A stretch of 5,219 bases of DNA from Gammaproteobacteria bacterium (GTDB lineage Bacteria; Pseudomonadota; Gammaproteobacteria; UBA5335). The notes under the pieces were generated by a model that saw nothing but the letters and a program-made list of their open reading frames with translations, was not told where the DNA came from and searched no databases. A program made the translations under genes and the position numbers. Within the stretch, counting starts at the first letter, position 1. Each line of letters starts with the position of its first letter. This document shows positions 1-5,147 of the stretch, piece by piece. Where the stretch lies: contig WOZT01000013.1 of assembly GCA_011620145.1 (NCBI GenBank), positions 1-5,219 of the forward strand, given 5' to 3'.

Positions 1-95
1 CATTACCTCAAAAGCACCTGCCGAAAAACCACAAACCCGGGGATAAATCAGCGCTTTCCTGAATCCTGTGCGTCCCCGCAGATTGGATTGTGAAT
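1..95. other. Downstream flank of the GNAT-nitrilase gene
   Basis: No gene is visible here. On the minus strand this is the 3' flank of the GNAT-nitrilase gene. A 6-bp inverted repeat (CGGGGA at 38-43 with TCCCCG at 73-78) encloses a 29-base loop. On the minus strand it is followed by a T-rich stretch (complement of 22-35). That could act as a poor terminator, but the loop is long and the T run is broken, so I do not call one. Confidence 0.3.
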
Positions 96-1676
96 TTAAC
101 GGCGGCCAAGCCACTCTATGCGATAGAGATGGCGCTTTCGGTCTCGGTAATTCTGCACAGACCCTTCGTAACGCAGGGTTTCCAGTTTGGTGAGATCGAG
201 ATCGACAATCAATGCCATTTCAGTGTTCGGCGTGCTTTCTGCCATGATGGCATCATGCGGAAAAGCGAAATCGCTGGGTGAAAAAACGGCCGATTCAGCG
301 TACTGGATATCCAGGTTATCGACCTGGGGCAGGTTGCCGACGCTACCGGCAATGGCGACATAGCATTCATTCTCGATGGCGCGCGCTTGTGCGCAACGTT
401 TCACCCGCAGATAGCCGTTCTTGGTATCCGTCCAAAACGGCACGAACAGGATTTGCATCTGCTGATCCGCCAGCAGCCGTGCCAGTTCTGGAAATTCAAC
501 GTCGTAGCAGATCAAGATTCCAATCTTTCCCGCATCCGTTTCGAAAACCCGCAATTGATCGCCACTGCGCATCACCCAAGCGCGTTGCTCGTAGGGCGTG
601 GGGTGAATTTTATACTGGGCGTCAATCGTGCCGTCACGTCGGCACAGATAAGCCACGTTATACAAGATCCCTTCTTCATACAGCGGCATGCTGCCCGCGA
701 TGATATTGATGTTGTAACTCATGGCCAATCGTGAAATTTCATCACGCAGGTGTTCCGTGTAGCTGGCCAGATGACGTATGCCGGAAAGCGGAGATTCACG
801 TGGCCCCAAACCCATGAGGGGGGCGCTGAAAAATTCCGGAAAGAGGGCAAAGTCGGATTGATAATCGGATAGCGCATCGATGAAAAATTCCATTTGCTGG
901 ATCAATTCCTCGACCGAATTAATCCAGCGCATCTGCCATTGCAATACCCCGATGCGAACCCGATCACGACGTTGATTGAATCCTGGCTGGGGCTTGGGCT
1001 CGTAATAGATGTTGGTCCATTCCAGTAGAGTGGCGTAACCGTGAGAGGCCGAATCTTCAGGAAGGTAATTGCGCAATACCCGCCTGACCTGGAATTCATT
1101 GGAGAGCTGAAAGGATAAAATGGGATCGTACAATTCGCGCTGCTGGACTTTTTCGATGTATTCGGGTGGGGAAAGCTGTTCGGCGTGGGCACCGTAGCCG
1201 GGAATTCGTCCCCCGGCCACAATGGCGCGCAGATTGAGATGTCGGCACAGCGCCTTGCGGGCCTGGTACAGGCGCCTTCCCAGCCGCATGCCCCGAAACT
1301 TCGGGTCAACAAAGATATCGACCCCGTACAGCACGTCGCCATCCGGATCGTGAGTCGTGAGATAGGCGTTGCCCGTGATTTGGTCGTAGGTATGCTGATC
1401 CCCGAATTTGTCGTAATCCACAATGACCGCAAAGGCGGCGGCGATCACTTGGCCATTGTCTTCGATGCAGATCTGGCCTTCGGGGAAAGTGGCAATCTGT
1501 GAGTAAAACTTGTCGCGTGGCCAGGCACCGCCGAAGTCGGCATACACCAGATCCATCAGGCGCTGTATGTCTTCGTAATCCTCGCGCAACAAGTTGCGCA
1601 ATTTGAGGTGGTGGTCCGGAATTGGCGGATCATGAGGGATCGACGGCTCGGCAGTTTTGCTTTCTGTTTTTGTCAC
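96..1676 (-). CDS. GNAT acetyltransferase / nitrilase-family amidohydrolase fusion protein
   Basis: A 526-residue two-domain protein, probably cytoplasmic (no signal peptide or membrane segment seen). Residues about 25-200 form a GNAT fold: the segment VDPKFRGMRLGRRLYQAR (123-140) is the acetyl-CoA pyrophosphate-binding loop and helix, although R131 stands where the R/QxxGxG/A consensus has its first glycine. Residues about 240-510 are a carbon-nitrogen hydrolase domain with the full triad: E281 in LFPEFFSAP, K356 in YKIHPTPYEQ, and nucleophile C390 in GILICYDVEFPE; E363 matches the conserved second glutamate. Family knowledge: this is the nitrilase branch known for N-terminal RimI-like fusions; members are usually about 510-530 residues, and their substrate is unknown. 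Hydrolysis of a C-N amide bond and transfer of an acetyl group are inferred from the folds. The ATG start is supported by GAGG at 1685-1682, five bases upstream. The TAA stop is at 98-96. The gene is complete, with an M15-like remnant 21 bases upstream on the same strand. Confidence 0.95.
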   Translation of the reverse strand: MTKTESKTAEPSIPHDPPIPDHHLKLRNLLREDYEDIQRLMDLVYADFGGAWPRDKFYSQIATFPEGQICIEDNGQVIAAAFAVIVDYDKFGDQHTYDQITGNAYLTTHDPDGDVLYGVDIFVDPKFRGMRLGRRLYQARKALCRHLNLRAIVAGGRIPGYGAHAEQLSPPEYIEKVQQRELYDPILSFQLSNEFQVRRVLRNYLPEDSASHGYATLLEWTNIYYEPKPQPGFNQRRDRVRIGVLQWQMRWINSVEELIQQMEFFIDALSDYQSDFALFPEFFSAPLMGLGPRESPLSGIRHLASYTEHLRDEISRLAMSYNINIIAGSMPLYEEGILYNVAYLCRRDGTIDAQYKIHPTPYEQRAWVMRSGDQLRVFETDAGKIGILICYDVEFPELARLLADQQMQILFVPFWTDTKNGYLRVKRCAQARAIENECYVAIAGSVGNLPQVDNLDIQYAESAVFSPSDFAFPHDAIMAESTPNTEMALIVDLDLTKLETLRYEGSVQNYRDRKRHLYRIEWLGRR

Positions 1677-1697
1677 ATGCGCCTCACGGGCTGATTT

Positions 1698-1955
1698 TTA
1701 ACAACGGGCTTTGAAGTCGCGGCTGTCGATATGGACGAATGATTCATGGTACGCGGTTGCAGGGTATTGCCCCAAGCCACCAACCAAGTAGGTATGGTTG
1801 GCTTCAACACAATCAACTCGATCAGCGAACCATAAGGTATCAGCCGGAGTGAAGGATGCTTCGGCGCAAATACTGATGGAATCAAGCCTGCGCCGCGTCG
1901 TGGGGTAGGCGGCATTCCGAGCCGCCACGGTCAGGGCCGCGAACAGCGCCGCCAT
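1698..1955 (-). pseudogene. Probable remnant of an M15-type D,D-peptidase (C-terminal part)
   Basis: An 85-codon frame from ATG 1955 to TAA 1700-1698. Its C-terminal residues VGGLGQYPATAYHESFVHID (58-77), followed by SRDFKARC, resemble the end of M15-type zinc D-Ala-D-Ala peptidases, which typically read GGxGxYP...FVHxDxR...ARW; H75 would be the last zinc ligand. What is seen: the match of this block, with the usual terminal Trp replaced by Cys. What is missing: the upstream HxxGxAxD zinc motif, a signal peptide, and any Shine-Dalgarno site before the ATG, which is preceded at one codon's distance by an in-frame TGA. Residues 1-50 (MAALFAALTVAARNAAYPTT onward) are not recognised. I infer a truncated or decayed peptidase gene; it could instead be an unrelated small protein. 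It ends 21 bases before the GNAT-nitrilase start and could share a transcript with it. Confidence 0.4.
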
Positions 1956-2191
1956 GGTTCAACTGATCGGCAAGGGTAGTCAGAAATCATGACAAATTGC
2001 AGTATGCGGTCTGGTTCCCAGGGCGGAAATGAGGTTCAGATTGCTCATGAGGCGGATCCATTGCAGGAGAGTCGGAGTGTGGGGCGGCGCACGCATAGGA
2101 GCTTTTTGACTGAAAATTGGGGAGGCCATAGACTGATTGCGTGCTCATGGAAAGGCAAAAAGAGGAAGCCCTGGTTTAGTTGAAAAGTTTT

Positions 2192-2197
2192 TATAAT
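2192..2197 (+). promoter_or_regulatory. Candidate -10 box for the three-gene set
   Basis: A perfect TATAAT at 2192-2197, 29 bases before the first ATG, lies in an A/T-rich stretch. No convincing -35 element is present at 16-18 bases (2168-2175 reads GCCCTGGT), and the TTGAAA at 2180-2185 is too close to pair with it. Transcription would begin near 2204 and leave a leader of roughly 22 bases. If the box is real, an activator or the A/T-rich upstream DNA may compensate for the weak -35. Confidence 0.4.
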
Positions 2198-2226
2198 CAA
2201 GCAACATAGATGCTCGGAGTCAGGCC

Positions 2227-2517
2227 ATGAGTATGTTTTATTTGGTGTTCGAAGTGCGTCCGGATGAAACAGGCGGTGTGTTGGGCGGCGCTTATGTGCA
2301 CTGTTGGATCGATCGGCCGTCTTCCGAAGCGGCTTCGGCCCATGCTGCTGGCCGTTTGCGTGCAGAGGGCTGGGTAATTGAATCCTGCTCAGAGCCTGTT
2401 TTGGCTCGGCGGGAGGATTTTCTGCACGACGAGGTGGCGCTTGAAGGCTTTGACATGGCGGTGCGAGAGGGGGATGCCTTGCAGATGCATGGCTGGGTTT
2501 TCGAAGGCGACGCCTGA
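2227..2517 (+). CDS. Small acidic hypothetical protein, first gene of the sulfotransferase set
   Basis: A 96-residue protein of unknown function, which I do not recognise as a named family. It is soluble-looking, without a signal peptide or membrane segment. Visible traits: no lysine at all, 18 Asp/Glu against 7 Arg, four His, two Cys (26 and 54), and three Trp (27, 49 and 90), two of them in Gly-Trp pairs. It starts with a beta-strand-like MSMFYLVFEVRP, then GGAYVHCWID (20-29), an alanine-rich helix-like stretch (34-47), and GWVIESCSEP (48-57), suggesting a small alpha/beta fold. The start is well supported: GGAG at 2216-2219 lies seven bases before the ATG. The stop at 2515-2517 is 3 bases before the sulfotransferase start, so the two genes are very likely co-transcribed and translationally coupled. 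A role linked to sulfotransferase or SRPBCC function is inference from position only. Confidence 0.8.
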   Translation: MSMFYLVFEVRPDETGGVLGGAYVHCWIDRPSSEAASAHAAGRLRAEGWVIESCSEPVLARREDFLHDEVALEGFDMAVREGDALQMHGWVFEGDA

Positions 2518-2520
2518 GCC

Positions 2521-3360
2521 GTGCCCAAACCTGATTTCCTCATCATCGGCGCTCAGAAAGCGGGGACTACCTGGCTGGCCCACAATCTTGCAATGCACCC
2601 GCAAATTCATTTGCCGCCCCATGAGCTGCATTTTTTTGATAAATCAAAGCGTTTTTCGCTAGGGCGCGACTGGTATGAAGCCCAGTTTGCGCCCGCGCCG
2701 GGTGTGCGGGCGGTTGGGGAAAAGACGCCAGATTACCTCTGGAGCGAGGGGCGCGGTGGGGAGGATCACACGCCCGGCATTGCGGCCCGTATTCATGGAC
2801 TCTATCCGGACCTGCGGCTGATCTGTGTCCTGCGCGATCCAGTATCCCGCGCGGTTTCGGCGGCTCGACATCTGATCCAGACCGGCCGTGTCGCCCCCGA
2901 TACTCGACTGGATGACCTTCTGCTGGGTACCAAGGCCGCACTGGCTGCGCCTCACGGGGTCCTGGAGCAAGGCTGTTACGCGCGGCACCTGGAAGCTTAC
3001 CAGGCGTATTTCCCAGTTGAGCGCATGCGTCTCATTTTTTACGAGGATGAGCTGAGCGTCGATCCCTTGCGTGTGTTGCGAGAAGTGAGCGCATTCCTCG
3101 GCGTGGACGACGATTATCGCTTTGCCCATTGGCGGCATCGCGCGAATGAACATACAGGAAGTCGGCTGGGGCTCAGGCTCAGCTACCATGTGCCGCTGTT
3201 GCGGCCGTGGGTCCGCAGGCTCGACCGGCGCTGGGGCCGACCCTATCGGCCAAGGGTGTCCGAGGCCACCCTGGCGCGATTGCGGACGTTTTATGGCCCG
3301 GAGAATGTCCGTCTTTTCGACTTGCTGGGGCGATCGGCTCCCAGTTGGCAGGGCGGATGA
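2521..3360 (+). CDS. PAPS-dependent sulfotransferase
   Basis: A 279-residue cytosolic-type sulfotransferase, expected to move a sulfuryl group from PAPS to a hydroxyl or amine of an acceptor. The 5'-phosphosulfate loop is FLIIGAQKAGTTWLAHNL (6-23), with K13 the likely catalytic/PAPS-contacting lysine. The 3'-phosphate motif is LICVLRDPVSRAVSAARH (100-117), with R105 and S113 as the usual contacts. GEKTPDYLW (66-74) is of the type seen in bacterial and NDST-like sulfotransferases, and YEDELSVDPLRVLREVSAFL (174-193) is the typical C-terminal helical segment. The length is normal for the family and the gene is intact. The start is GTG at 2521, 3 bases after the preceding TGA; the only Shine-Dalgarno-like sequence (GAAGG, 2503-2507) is 13 bases away, so coupling to the upstream gene is likely. 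The acceptor cannot be deduced: a carbohydrate, lipid or small molecule are all possible. No PAPS synthesis gene is in the window. Confidence 0.93.
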   Translation: MPKPDFLIIGAQKAGTTWLAHNLAMHPQIHLPPHELHFFDKSKRFSLGRDWYEAQFAPAPGVRAVGEKTPDYLWSEGRGGEDHTPGIAARIHGLYPDLRLICVLRDPVSRAVSAARHLIQTGRVAPDTRLDDLLLGTKAALAAPHGVLEQGCYARHLEAYQAYFPVERMRLIFYEDELSVDPLRVLREVSAFLGVDDDYRFAHWRHRANEHTGSRLGLRLSYHVPLLRPWVRRLDRRWGRPYRPRVSEATLARLRTFYGPENVRLFDLLGRSAPSWQGG

Positions 3361-3384
3361 CCCCATCGGGCGTATCTGGACTGC

Positions 3385-3390
3385 AGGAGG
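3385..3390 (+). promoter_or_regulatory. Shine-Dalgarno site that fixes the SRPBCC gene start
   Basis: A perfect AGGAGG six bases before the GTG at 3397. An ATG at 3392 lies between them but is in a different frame, and only 1 base from the site, so the GTG is the start. This is the strongest ribosome binding site in the three-gene set. Confidence 0.85.
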
Positions 3391-3396
3391 GATGAG

Positions 3397-3846
3397 GTGG
3401 ATTTTGTCTGTGATATCGAGATCGGGGCTGAGGCCGGGCAGATTTTCCCCTGGCTGGAGGAGCCCGAGCGGATGGGGCAATGGGTGCAAGGGCTGGAGTA
3501 CTCGGAATATCTCTCTCCGATCGAGACCCTTGGCGTGGGCGCCAGATTTCGCCAGCGCATGCGGGAAATGGGCCGCAGCGTGACCTATGAGGGTGAAGTG
3601 CTGAAGCGTGAGCCGCCGCAGGCTTTGGTGGTGGCGCTGACGCACCGGCGGTTTCACATGCGGATTGGCTATCGACTCACCCGGAAGGGGACGATGACCC
3701 ATCTGGAATATCGTTTGCACTTGCAGCCGCTGGATAGTACGGTTGCCCGCATGGAGCGAGCGATGGGCTGGATGCTGGAGCGCAGCGCCCGCCAGCAACT
3801 GACTCGGCTCAAGGGCTGCGTTGAAGGCTCTGTGCGTGCTCTTTGA
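3397..3846 (+). CDS. SRPBCC (START-like / polyketide cyclase-type) ligand-binding protein
   Basis: A 149-residue protein with the layout of the SRPBCC superfamily, whose helix-grip fold binds hydrophobic ligands in a cavity. Visible landmarks: a first strand DFVCDIEIGAEAGQIFPWL (2-20) leading into the family signature IFPWLEEPERMGQWVQG (16-32); the turn LGVGARFRQRM (45-55); strand YEGEVLKREPPQALVVAL (64-81); a further pair of strands ending in THLEYRLHLQP (101-111); and a long C-terminal helix (about 117-145) that normally closes the pocket. No signal peptide or membrane segment is visible, so it is probably cytosolic. The GTG start follows a perfect Shine-Dalgarno. It lies 36 bases after the sulfotransferase stop on the same strand, without a terminator between, so an operon is likely. 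Family members range from cyclases and aromatases to lipid carriers, so binding of the sulfotransferase substrate or product is only an inference. Confidence 0.85.
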   Translation: MDFVCDIEIGAEAGQIFPWLEEPERMGQWVQGLEYSEYLSPIETLGVGARFRQRMREMGRSVTYEGEVLKREPPQALVVALTHRRFHMRIGYRLTRKGTMTHLEYRLHLQPLDSTVARMERAMGWMLERSARQQLTRLKGCVEGSVRAL

Positions 3847-3847
3847 G

Positions 3848-3876
3848 CTAACAATGCGGCAAAAACCGGCTATAGT
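3848..3876 (+). promoter_or_regulatory. Candidate sigma70-type promoter before the lipoprotein gene
   Basis: CTAACA at 3848-3853 (four of six matches to TTGACA) and TATAGT at 3871-3876 (five of six to TATAAT) are separated by 17 bases, the ideal spacing. Transcription would start near 3883 and leave a leader of about 220 bases before the lipoprotein ATG. The -35 element begins right after the SRPBCC stop codon. No terminator was seen between that gene and this promoter, so read-through from the upstream operon is also possible. Confidence 0.4.
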
Positions 3877-3887
3877 GACAAGGGTAA

Positions 3888-4071
3888 CCGGGCCGTAAGA
3901 GTCCGATATGGTTCGGGGTATTTGAAATGCGCACCATCCATTTACGGCGTGGTGCTGCGGTGGGTTTAAGTTTTAAGGATCGTGATTCAACGTCAGGGCT
4001 GGACTGGCTCGCAGGGTTTTCCCTTGCGCTTGCCAGGCTGGATTAAGGAACGCCCCAGGGACTTGGGGGGC
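3888..4071 (+). other. Structured leader of the lipoprotein mRNA (several potential hairpins)
   Basis: Four potential stem-loops follow the candidate promoter. (1) CCGGGCCGT 3888-3896 pairs with ATGGTTCGG 3908-3916, 9 pairs including three G-U, loop of 11. (2) GCACCA 3931-3936 pairs with TGGTGC 3950-3955, extendable by two pairs across a bulge. (3) CTGGC 4004-4008 and CGCAGGG 4010-4016 pair with CCC-T-TGCG 4021-4028 and GCCAG 4032-4036 around a TTTT loop, 12 pairs with small bulges. (4) CCCCA 4053-4057 pairs with TGGGG 4064-4068. None is followed by a T run, so they are not terminators. No known riboswitch class was recognised. A 39-codon frame (ATG 3927 to TAA 4046, starting MRTIHLRRGA) overlaps hairpins 2 and 3; its only support is GGGG at 3915-3918. 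Hairpins arise easily by chance in GC-rich DNA, so regulation is a hypothesis. Confidence 0.3.
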
Positions 4072-4104
4072 ATGCACCACATGTGTAATAAGGAGATATC
4101 CACG

Positions 4105-4902
4105 ATGAGGCGACGGATTTTCAAGGGATGGATCGCGGCTTTCGCGCTATTACTGGCAGGCTGCGCATCAGACAAGCCCGAGATCAGTTACGCGCTCCCC
4201 GATCACAAGCCGTTGGACGGCGCCCACAAACGGGTGGCTTTGTTTACGGTTACCGAACCGGATGTCTACGATGTTCGGGTGTTGCGTTATCCCGGCCCCG
4301 ACTCTCCCGGCATTACCTTGCCAGGCCGGATTGTGGGCACGACGGTAACAGTTGCGGGTCGTCAAGCCGATCAGGCCAGCCGCACCTTGCGACTCAGTCA
4401 ATCCATCAAGGAATGGAATTTCCATGTCGGCCGCACGCTCACCGACGATATCAAGAAGCGTCTTGAGTCAGCGGGCTATACGGTTGAGGAAGTTCATGTG
4501 GCGGACCATCGCCATACCACGGCCTACCGCAATCACAAATACCTGGGGACTTATCCCGCGCCCAGCCAGCCTGTGGACGCTTACGTCCACGTCTATGTGG
4601 AATTTGCCGGCTATACGGCAGCCACCCCAACGCAGCCCTACACGCCGACGTTGGAAGTGTTCATGGATGTGGTCAATCCTGACACCAAGGTTCGCAAGTA
4701 CGCCACCAGTCTGGTGTACGGAGGCCCTGTTCCGGTGGAGGACGCGAACAACTTGCCCGCCGATCCAAAGTACACGGTGCGTGATTTTGAGTGGCTTTGC
4801 GCCGGGCCTGCGGAGTGCGAGGAAAATCCTGCCGTCAAGGGATTGCGGGCTGCCTCATCCGGTATTGCGGATCTTGCCACCAAGCATCTTCTCGCGCACT
4901 GA
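4105..4902 (+). CDS. Outer-membrane lipoprotein of unknown function
   Basis: A 265-residue predicted lipoprotein. The N-terminus MRRRIFKGWIAAFALLLAGC has a basic n-region, a hydrophobic core and the lipobox LAG-C with lipidated C20; the next residue is Ala, not Asp, which by the Lol rule predicts outer-membrane sorting. The mature part, facing the periplasm or the surface, is not a family I recognise. It shows a strand-like HKRVALFTV (41-49), a helix LTDDIKKRLESAGYTVEEV (112-130) of the kind found in periplasmic alpha/beta domains, a strand pair VDAYVHVYVEFAGY (157-170) and LEVFMDVVNP (183-192), and two cysteines (C232, C238) that could form a disulfide. The start at 4105 is chosen over in-frame ATGs at 4081, 4072 and further upstream because it alone gives a proper signal peptide and sits eight bases after AGGAGA (4091-4096). 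The gene is monocistronic, with its own candidate promoter and a strong terminator. Confidence 0.85.
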   Translation: MRRRIFKGWIAAFALLLAGCASDKPEISYALPDHKPLDGAHKRVALFTVTEPDVYDVRVLRYPGPDSPGITLPGRIVGTTVTVAGRQADQASRTLRLSQSIKEWNFHVGRTLTDDIKKRLESAGYTVEEVHVADHRHTTAYRNHKYLGTYPAPSQPVDAYVHVYVEFAGYTAATPTQPYTPTLEVFMDVVNPDTKVRKYATSLVYGGPVPVEDANNLPADPKYTVRDFEWLCAGPAECEENPAVKGLRAASSGIADLATKHLLAH

Positions 4903-4922
4903 CCGCTTCAACGCGACCCCCG

Positions 4923-4949
4923 AAAAAGGCCCCTCGAGGGGCCTTTTTT
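4923..4949 (+). terminator. Strong intrinsic terminator after the lipoprotein gene
   Basis: GGCCCC (4928-4933) and GGGGCC (4938-4943) form a perfect GC stem around TCGA, flanked by AAAAA (4923-4927) and TTTTTT (4944-4949). It begins 20 bases after the lipoprotein stop. Because the A run mirrors the T run, it should work in both directions, although no converging gene is seen in this window. Confidence 0.93.
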
Positions 4950-4997
4950 CTTGGGGCCACAGCCACGGATTCAACCGCACTATCTCGCGGACGCGAA

Positions 4998-5024
4998 AAA
5001 GAGACTCCTCCGGGTGGTTTTTTT
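4998..5024 (+). terminator. Possible second, weak terminator
   Basis: A-rich DNA (4996-5000) and a run of seven T (5018-5024) flank ACTCCTCCGGGTGGT (5004-5018), which folds imperfectly: A-T, C-G, a G-U pair, one C/T mismatch, C-G and a final G-U around a 3-base loop. Including the flanks gives a helix from 4998 to 5024 with one mismatch and several G-U pairs. Its layout copies the strong terminator about 50 bases upstream, so it may be a backup or decayed copy. Weak alone. Confidence 0.3.
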
Positions 5025-5074
5025 ACCCAGCGCGCCAGATTGGCCGCGTGATTTCACAGGATCGTCAGGGGCTG

Positions 5075-5083
5075 CCCCCCCCC
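5075..5083. repeat. Run of nine C
   Basis: An uninterrupted C tract in the non-coding DNA between the lipoprotein terminator and the next probable gene. It is preceded by GGGGCTG (5068-5074), so a small GGGG/CCCC hairpin is possible. Such tracts are prone to slippage and to sequencing or assembly length errors. Confidence 0.9.
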
Positions 5084-5147
5084 GCATGGCGTGAGGTTGA
5101 ACCACACTTTCATGACGCGCGATCAGGTCGGTATTTGAACAAGGAGT

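Larger units (their letters stand above)
1677..2226. other. 550-base intergenic region between divergent genes
   Basis: This stretch separates the minus-strand GNAT-nitrilase gene from the plus-strand three-gene set. It holds the M15-like remnant (1698-1955, minus), a -10 box near 2192, and otherwise nothing firm. A 53-codon minus-strand frame runs from an ATG at 2148 to a TGA at 1987, with no Shine-Dalgarno site and no recognisable motif; its frame continues past the stop as readable codons toward 1956. A 64-codon plus-strand frame at 1989-2183 looks spurious. The 2090-2210 part is visibly richer in A and T than the genes around it. I could not identify a promoter for the GNAT-nitrilase gene. 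Confidence 0.5.

Noticed and set aside
278..734. Plus-strand frames opposite the nitrilase domain
   Set aside because: Antisense to the catalytic core of a conserved enzyme, with no ribosome binding site or motif.
902..1502. Minus-strand frame at 902-1432 and plus-strand frame at 1185-1502
   Set aside because: Both lie inside the GNAT-nitrilase gene, whose motifs are unambiguous; they are shadows.
1989..2183. Plus-strand 64-codon frame in the intergenic region
   Set aside because: No properly spaced ribosome binding site, no recognisable motif, and it ends just before the -10 box of the next operon.
3122..3583. Plus-strand 153-codon frame bridging the sulfotransferase and SRPBCC genes
   Set aside because: Overlaps both real genes out of frame; its Gly/Arg/Trp-rich sequence is typical of a shadow.
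2659..3798. Minus-strand open frame of 379 codons opposite the sulfotransferase and SRPBCC genes
   Set aside because: It is antisense to two genes with clear family motifs and good starts. Its translation is rich in Pro, His, Gln and Arg, as expected of a shadow frame in GC-rich coding DNA.
4088..4101. Resemblance of the lipoprotein ribosome binding site to the phage T7 gene 10 leader (AAGGAGATAT)
   Set aside because: A short A/G-rich Shine-Dalgarno match is expected by chance, and nothing else around it is vector- or phage-like.
3982..4104. Upstream extension of the lipoprotein by 41 residues
   Set aside because: It would bury the signal peptide inside the protein; the start at 4105 has both the ribosome binding site and the signal sequence at its N-terminus.
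1955..5105. Short matching inverted words (GGTTGAACCA at 5096-5105 and TGGTTCAAC at 1955-1963)
   Set aside because: Nine matching bases over this distance are expected by chance, with no mobile-element genes between them.
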